DNA of 9,839 nucleotides from Fidelibacterota bacterium. Its GTDB lineage: Bacteria; Fidelibacterota; Marinisomatia; Marinisomatales; TCS55. Every line of letters begins with the position of its first letter. Position 1 is the first letter of the stretch. Positions 6,458 through 9,839 of this stretch are shown here, piece after piece. The stretch spans positions 1-9,839 of the forward strand of contig PAIR01000001.1 of the NCBI GenBank assembly GCA_002704905.1, written 5' to 3'. The notes under the pieces are model-generated. The model was given only the letters and a program-made list of their open reading frames with translations, ran no database searches and was not told the DNA's origin. A program made the translations under genes and the position numbers.

Positions 6458-7501
6458 TTATTTGGCGCTGGTTAACAGTCGAATGATCTCATCAATCTGG
6501 TTGGACAATTCATGAGGCTTAGAGATATGAAGTGATAATTTCAATTTCATTAAATGAGCATGCACTGAAGTTTCATTCTGAGATAGAGCATCCTCTACTA
6601 AAGTAAGTGCATTATTATGTTCACCTTTTTCTTCAAGAACATTTGCGAGTTTTGCTAAGGCACTTAGATTTGATGGATCTTTATCCATTATCCTTTTATA
6701 GAATTTTTCAACTTCACTAAACCGACCCAGATCAAATAGAGCAGATTCGATTTTTGAATAAACCCGTCTACCATCTTCAGGACTCAATAATGCAAATTTT
6801 TCCCAATACTCAATGGCCTTTACCAAGTCTCTAGTTTCAGCATAAAGGTCTCCCAAACGTAGATAAGGTAATCCAAATTCTGGAGCTATTTTAACAGCTT
6901 TTTGAAAAGTTGTAATCGCTTCAGCATGGTCACCTTTCTCATGCTTATCCATCCCTTGATAAACTAGGAATCGAGCTATTTGACTTGGATCTTGAGATTG
7001 CTTTATCCGCTGAATAGTTTTGGACATTTGTGTGGCTTTATCCCAATCCCGTTGCTGCTCAAAAATGGTAAGTAAAAACTTATTGGCCCAAAGGTTCTTT
7101 TTATCCAATTTTAACACTAATTCCGCTTCTCGCCGGGCTTTAGCAAACTGATTTACCTGTTCAAAATCCAATGCTAATGATTTATGAATTTCCCTTTTAA
7201 TCTCGTTGGAAAGGTTGGGTCTTACAGTTAAGGATTGGTGAATTTTAATTGCTGCATCTGCATTATCTTCTTCCCGGAGGATGTCCCCCATTTGAAGGTA
7301 AGCATCTATGTGATTCGTATCCTGCTTTACCACATCCCTGAGGTGACTTAACGCAGTCCGAGTATCCCCCCGAACCATAGCATTAAGTGCATGTGTATAT
7401 ATAGATTCAGTACGCGCCTGCTGCTTTGGTCGATAATAAAAAAAGATTGAGCCACTGGTAACCAACAAAAGGACCAGAAGAATAAAAAGAGGCCAATTCA
7501 A
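6458..7501 (-). CDS. lapB: LapB (YciM)-like membrane-anchored TPR protein lacking the rubredoxin-like domain
   Basis: The 347-residue product has one N-terminal membrane anchor (residues 4-23) followed by TPR repeats across residues 34-310. The region around 50-91 (ALSHLRDVVKQDT, then AYLQMGDILREEDNADAAI, then KIHQSL) closely follows the E. coli LapB pattern. In E. coli LapB recruits LpxC for FtsH degradation and thereby controls LPS synthesis. Its place directly after a LapA-like gene matches the enterobacterial lapA-lapB order. E. coli LapB ends in a rubredoxin-like CxxC zinc domain; this protein has no cysteine at all and ends in a helical tail (about 325-347), so that domain is absent. 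The start is TTG at 7501, supported by AAGGAG 10 nt upstream. The next gene starts 2 nt after the stop. If the missing domain means a different function, a generic TPR scaffold is the alternative. Confidence 0.75.
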   Translation of the reverse strand: MNWPLFILLVLLLVTSGSIFFYYRPKQQARTESIYTHALNAMVRGDTRTALSHLRDVVKQDTNHIDAYLQMGDILREEDNADAAIKIHQSLTVRPNLSNEIKREIHKSLALDFEQVNQFAKARREAELVLKLDKKNLWANKFLLTIFEQQRDWDKATQMSKTIQRIKQSQDPSQIARFLVYQGMDKHEKGDHAEAITTFQKAVKIAPEFGLPYLRLGDLYAETRDLVKAIEYWEKFALLSPEDGRRVYSKIESALFDLGRFSEVEKFYKRIMDKDPSNLSALAKLANVLEEKGEHNNALTLVEDALSQNETSVHAHLMKLKLSLHISKPHELSNQIDEIIRLLTSAK

Positions 7502-7503
7502 TA

Positions 7504-7821
7504 TTAGACGTCTCCTTCTTCCGTATCATAAATTCCTTCATCAATAGCTACGTTACGAAGATCATTCAATTCATCTGATAGTCGCTTGTTTGCTGTTTTT
7601 AAAGAACGCATTTCTGCTTTTCCCGAAAGAATATTGGTTACAGCAACTCCATAACCGATTATCATACCAACAGCAAGTGAACCAAGCATTACAACAGCTA
7701 CTTGAACATTGTCATATTGAGCAAAGACAAGGTCAACATAAACAGGATTAGTATTTCGCATTAAAAAGAATAGAATAAGGATCATGAATACTAATCCACC
7801 AAAAATTTTTACCAGTTTCAT
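7504..7821 (-). CDS. lapA: LapA-domain (YciS-like) small inner-membrane protein
   Basis: The 105-residue product has an N-terminal TM helix (about 4-21), a short segment with NTNPVYVDLVFAQYD at 23-37, a second TM helix (about 41-61), and a cytoplasmic coiled-coil-like region (66-92) ending in an acidic tail. This layout, with the N.NPV.V.L segment between the helices, is typical of LapA/DUF1049 proteins involved in LPS assembly control. The start overlaps the miaB stop by 4 nt (ATGA) and has a strong GGAGG at 7833-7829, 7 nt upstream. The LapB-like gene begins 2 nt after its stop, supporting a LapA-LapB partnership. Confidence 0.82.
   Translation of the reverse strand: MKLVKIFGGLVFMILILFFLMRNTNPVYVDLVFAQYDNVQVAVVMLGSLAVGMIIGYGVAVTNILSGKAEMRSLKTANKRLSDELNDLRNVAIDEGIYDTEEGDV
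7512..7518 (-). promoter_or_regulatory. Ribosome binding site that sets a TTG start for the LapB-like gene
   Basis: GAAGGAG at 7518-7512 on the minus strand lies 10 nt before the TTG at 7501 and overlaps the end of the LapA-like coding region. The TTG is followed at once by the hydrophobic anchor NWPLFILLVLLL, so it gives the expected N-terminus. Confidence 0.65.
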
Positions 7822-9149
7822 TTAACTGCCTCCATTTGTTGAATTGAAACAATATCACCCCGCAACGTAATACCCTTTGCATGTTTAATCTGCACTGGGA
7901 CCAAATCTCTTATTTGGGTATCTTCTTTTTCAAAGATTACCCATTTATTTGAATCAGTTCGCCCGGCCCAATGCTCTACCGAACGCTTACTTTCTTTTTC
8001 AACTAGAACTATTTCTACAGCACCAACTAGTTTTTGGTTTTGGATTAAGGTGTGTTGTTTTTGAGCCTTAATCACCCTTTCAAGTCGATCCTGTTTTTCT
8101 TCCTTGGTCACGTGGTCAGCATATTCTGCTGCTTTTGTTCCAGGCCGAGATGAATATTTAAATGTATATGCAGAATCAAAGCGCACAGTTTCCATTACAT
8201 CCAATGTTTCCTTGAATTCTTCTTCACTTTCTCCTGGAAACCCAACAATAATATCTGTCGAGAGGCCCACATTTGGGAGCAAATCTCTTATTTGATTTAC
8301 TAAAGAAATAAATCGTGATTTTGTATAAGTTCGATTCATACGCTTTAAAACACGATCATTTCCAGCTTGAAGAGGTAAATGCACATAATTACAGATTGTA
8401 TCATGTTTAGCCATTACCTTAAGAACTTTTCGGGTCATATCCTGAGGGTGTGGTGATGTATAACGTATACGTTTGATACCAGGTATTTGCGCCACTTCAT
8501 CAAGTAATTCATGAAATCCTCTGCCGGCGTGGTTGTATGAATTCACATTTTGTCCTAGCAACGTAATTTCTAAAAATCCATCCGAAACAGCCTGGTTAGC
8601 TTCAGAAATGATTCCTTCAATGCTTCGAGATCTTTCTCGGCCTCGAGTAAAAGGGACAATACAAAATGTGCAAAATTTATCACATCCCCGCATGATGGAT
8701 ATCCATGCATTAATTCCAGTATTACGGCTGGGGAACATATTATCATATAGTTCAAATTTTGACAGCTTTGTATCCACCAAATGCGACTTTTCACTAGAAC
8801 GGTCACGAATCATAGTTGGTAAACGACGATAGGAATCTGGACCAAGAATAATATCTACGTACGGCTTAGACTCAAGGATATCTTCTTTCAGATTTTGCGC
8901 CATACATCCCAAAACACCTATGATTGTACTTGGATTTTTCTGCTTGAATTGATTATAGAATCCAAGTCTAGAATGGACCTTATCCTCTGCATGTTCTCGG
9001 ATTGCGCATGTGTTAACTAAAATAATATCTGCGCGATTAATATCTTTGGTTTCATCGTATCCATCTTGAGATAGCAGACCAGAGACCAATTCAGAATCTG
9101 CTACATTCATCTGGCAACCATAGGTTTCTATATAGTAAGATTTGTTCAT
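7818..9149 (-). CDS. miaB: tRNA-2-methylthio-N6-dimethylallyladenosine (ms2i6A37) synthase MiaB
   Basis: The 443-residue product is full length for MiaB, which adds a methylthio group to i6A at position 37 of tRNAs reading UNN codons. The N-terminal MTTase domain carries the three auxiliary-cluster cysteines: Cys12 (ETYGCQMN), Cys48 (VNTCAIRE) and Cys82 (LGCMAQ). The radical-SAM motif CDKFCTFC gives Cys156, Cys160 and Cys163, followed by FTRGRERSR. A LPLQAGND segment and IIVGFPGE follow in the SAM barrel. A C-terminal TRAM domain lies at about 375-440. The ETYGCQMNVADSE start and overall length fit MiaB rather than MtaB or RimO. The ATG at 9149 has no strong Shine-Dalgarno sequence. The gene follows the M23 peptidase by 46 nt and overlaps the LapA-like gene by 4 nt. 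All six cluster ligands are present. Confidence 0.97.
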   Translation of the reverse strand: MNKSYYIETYGCQMNVADSELVSGLLSQDGYDETKDINRADIILVNTCAIREHAEDKVHSRLGFYNQFKQKNPSTIIGVLGCMAQNLKEDILESKPYVDIILGPDSYRRLPTMIRDRSSEKSHLVDTKLSKFELYDNMFPSRNTGINAWISIMRGCDKFCTFCIVPFTRGRERSRSIEGIISEANQAVSDGFLEITLLGQNVNSYNHAGRGFHELLDEVAQIPGIKRIRYTSPHPQDMTRKVLKVMAKHDTICNYVHLPLQAGNDRVLKRMNRTYTKSRFISLVNQIRDLLPNVGLSTDIIVGFPGESEEEFKETLDVMETVRFDSAYTFKYSSRPGTKAAEYADHVTKEEKQDRLERVIKAQKQHTLIQNQKLVGAVEIVLVEKESKRSVEHWAGRTDSNKWVIFEKEDTQIRDLVPVQIKHAKGITLRGDIVSIQQMEAVK

Positions 9150-9195
9150 CGCTTTAAGGTTAAAATTACTGAGAGAGTTATAGAGTAAAAAAGGC

Positions 9196-9839
9196 TTACT
9201 TCAAGTAGCCTGAGAAAAAATAATCTAAAGGATTTTGAGGTGCACCGTATTGGTGAACTTCATAGTGTAAATGTGGTCCTGCAGTACGGCCTGAATTACC
9301 AGAGATAGCAATCAGATCACCTCGCTTCACTTTGGAACCACGTTTCACTTTAATTTCTGAGAGGTGAGCATAAATTGTTCGGAAGCCGTTACCATGATCA
9401 ATCTTGATTACTTTGCCAAAACTACCTTGATTATTGGAATATTTAATTTTACCATCGGCCGGGGCATAAACTTTGGTGCCCGTATTTACAGCAAAATCTT
9501 GACCATAATGAAATCGAATTTTATCCGTAAATGGATCATTGCGGTAGCCAAAACCCGAACTCATATAGCCCTCCTTAACAGGACGAATTGAAGGAATAAT
9601 CATTAAATTATCTGAATGGTTGCGAACTTGGTCTACCAAAAAATTGTAACTGTTTAATTCTAATTTCACCTTTCTGGCAAGGGCATCTACATTCATTCCA
9701 ATTTCAGAAATTTTGTTTGTAAAATCCTTTGGTATATCATTATAATTAAATTCACTAAAATTCGTACCACCTACACCAAGCTGACGTATATCCTGATCAA
9801 TTTGGGGTAATCCGGAATAGGTACGAATGGCCTTATCTT
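9196..9839 (-). CDS. M23 family (LytM-type) murein metallopeptidase, N-terminus beyond window
   Basis: The frame is open at the right edge; 213 C-terminal residues are visible, beginning DKAIRTYSGLP. An internal ATG at 9696 is not the true start because coding continues upstream. Visible residues 1-80 include an upstream region with LPQIDQDIRQLGVGG, typical of envelope M23 proteins that have a membrane anchor and coiled coil before the catalytic domain. The LytM domain has all expected zinc and catalytic residues: His110 and Asp114 (HYGQD), His158 (YAHLSE), and His189 and His191 (HLHYE). GYMSSGFGYRNDP precedes it. An active peptidoglycan endopeptidase is therefore expected, acting outside the inner membrane. 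The stop TAA is 46 nt before miaB. Confidence 0.93.
   Translation of the reverse strand, partial: DKAIRTYSGLPQIDQDIRQLGVGGTNFSEFNYNDIPKDFTNKISEIGMNVDALARKVKLELNSYNFLVDQVRNHSDNLMIIPSIRPVKEGYMSSGFGYRNDPFTDKIRFHYGQDFAVNTGTKVYAPADGKIKYSNNQGSFGKVIKIDHGNGFRTIYAHLSEIKVKRGSKVKRGDLIAISGNSGRTAGPHLHYEVHQYGAPQNPLDYFFSGYLK

Noticed and set aside
6458..6500. Frameshifted rubredoxin-like domain downstream of the LapB-like gene
   Set aside because: Only 2 nt separate its stop from the next gene, and no CxxC-coding segment is seen near the 3' end, so the domain is absent rather than frameshifted.
8533..8832. Plus-strand 99-codon ORF within miaB
   Set aside because: It is antisense to the radical-SAM region of miaB, whose catalytic cysteines are all intact.
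2862..9149. Possible selenoprotein with an in-frame TGA near tRNA-Sec
   Set aside because: All major genes have uninterrupted frames, and the TGA stops seen are ordinary ATGA junctions at gene ends. No Cys-family motif with Sec replacing Cys was found.
1..9839. CRISPR arrays, insertion sequences, phage or defence genes
   Set aside because: No regularly spaced repeats, transposase, integrase or terminal inverted repeats were seen; the window reads as core-like chromosomal DNA.

Overview
This is an AT-rich bacterial window in which every supported gene lies on the minus strand, so transcription runs from the right edge to the left edge. The gene content points to a Gram-negative (diderm) bacterium: a LapA/LapB-type pair, a SPOR-domain protein with a signal peptide, and an M23 murein peptidase. 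An extracytoplasmic beta-propeller protein and the overall style suggest a member of the FCB group, for example Candidatus Marinimicrobia. That placement is an inference from style only. Packing is dense: several neighbours overlap by 1, 4 or 14 nt, and two genes use non-ATG starts (TTG and GTG).

Right block (9839 to 5610), an envelope and cell-wall block: the C-terminal part of an M23 peptidase (cut by the window edge), miaB (tRNA ms2i6A37 methylthiotransferase), a LapA-like two-TM protein, a LapB-like TPR protein that lacks the usual C-terminal rubredoxin-like domain, and a secreted TPR plus SPOR-domain protein. From miaB onward the genes are separated by 2 nt or overlap by 4 nt, so they are very likely co-transcribed.

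Centre (5592 to 5433): a spacer with repeated TTAGC/GCTAA inverted-repeat arms, followed by a 93-nt selenocysteine tRNA gene (anticodon UCA, long variable arm). This is the most informative single element: the organism probably decodes UGA as selenocysteine. No selA, selB, selD or evident selenoprotein lies in the window.

Middle block (5402 to 2356), five tightly packed genes after the tRNA: a very basic Lys/Ala-rich protein with an internal repeat, a small two-TM protein, a YwaF/TIGR02206 (TMEM164-related) multi-pass membrane protein, a succinate-semialdehyde-type aldehyde dehydrogenase, and a small secreted protein of unknown function. The tight coupling suggests a functional unit that I cannot assign to a known pathway.

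Left block (2355 to 1): a 222-bp AT-rich intergenic region with possible promoter and terminator signals, then an M50 (site-2 protease-like) membrane metalloprotease coupled by a TAATG overlap to a secreted beta-propeller protein that runs off the left edge.
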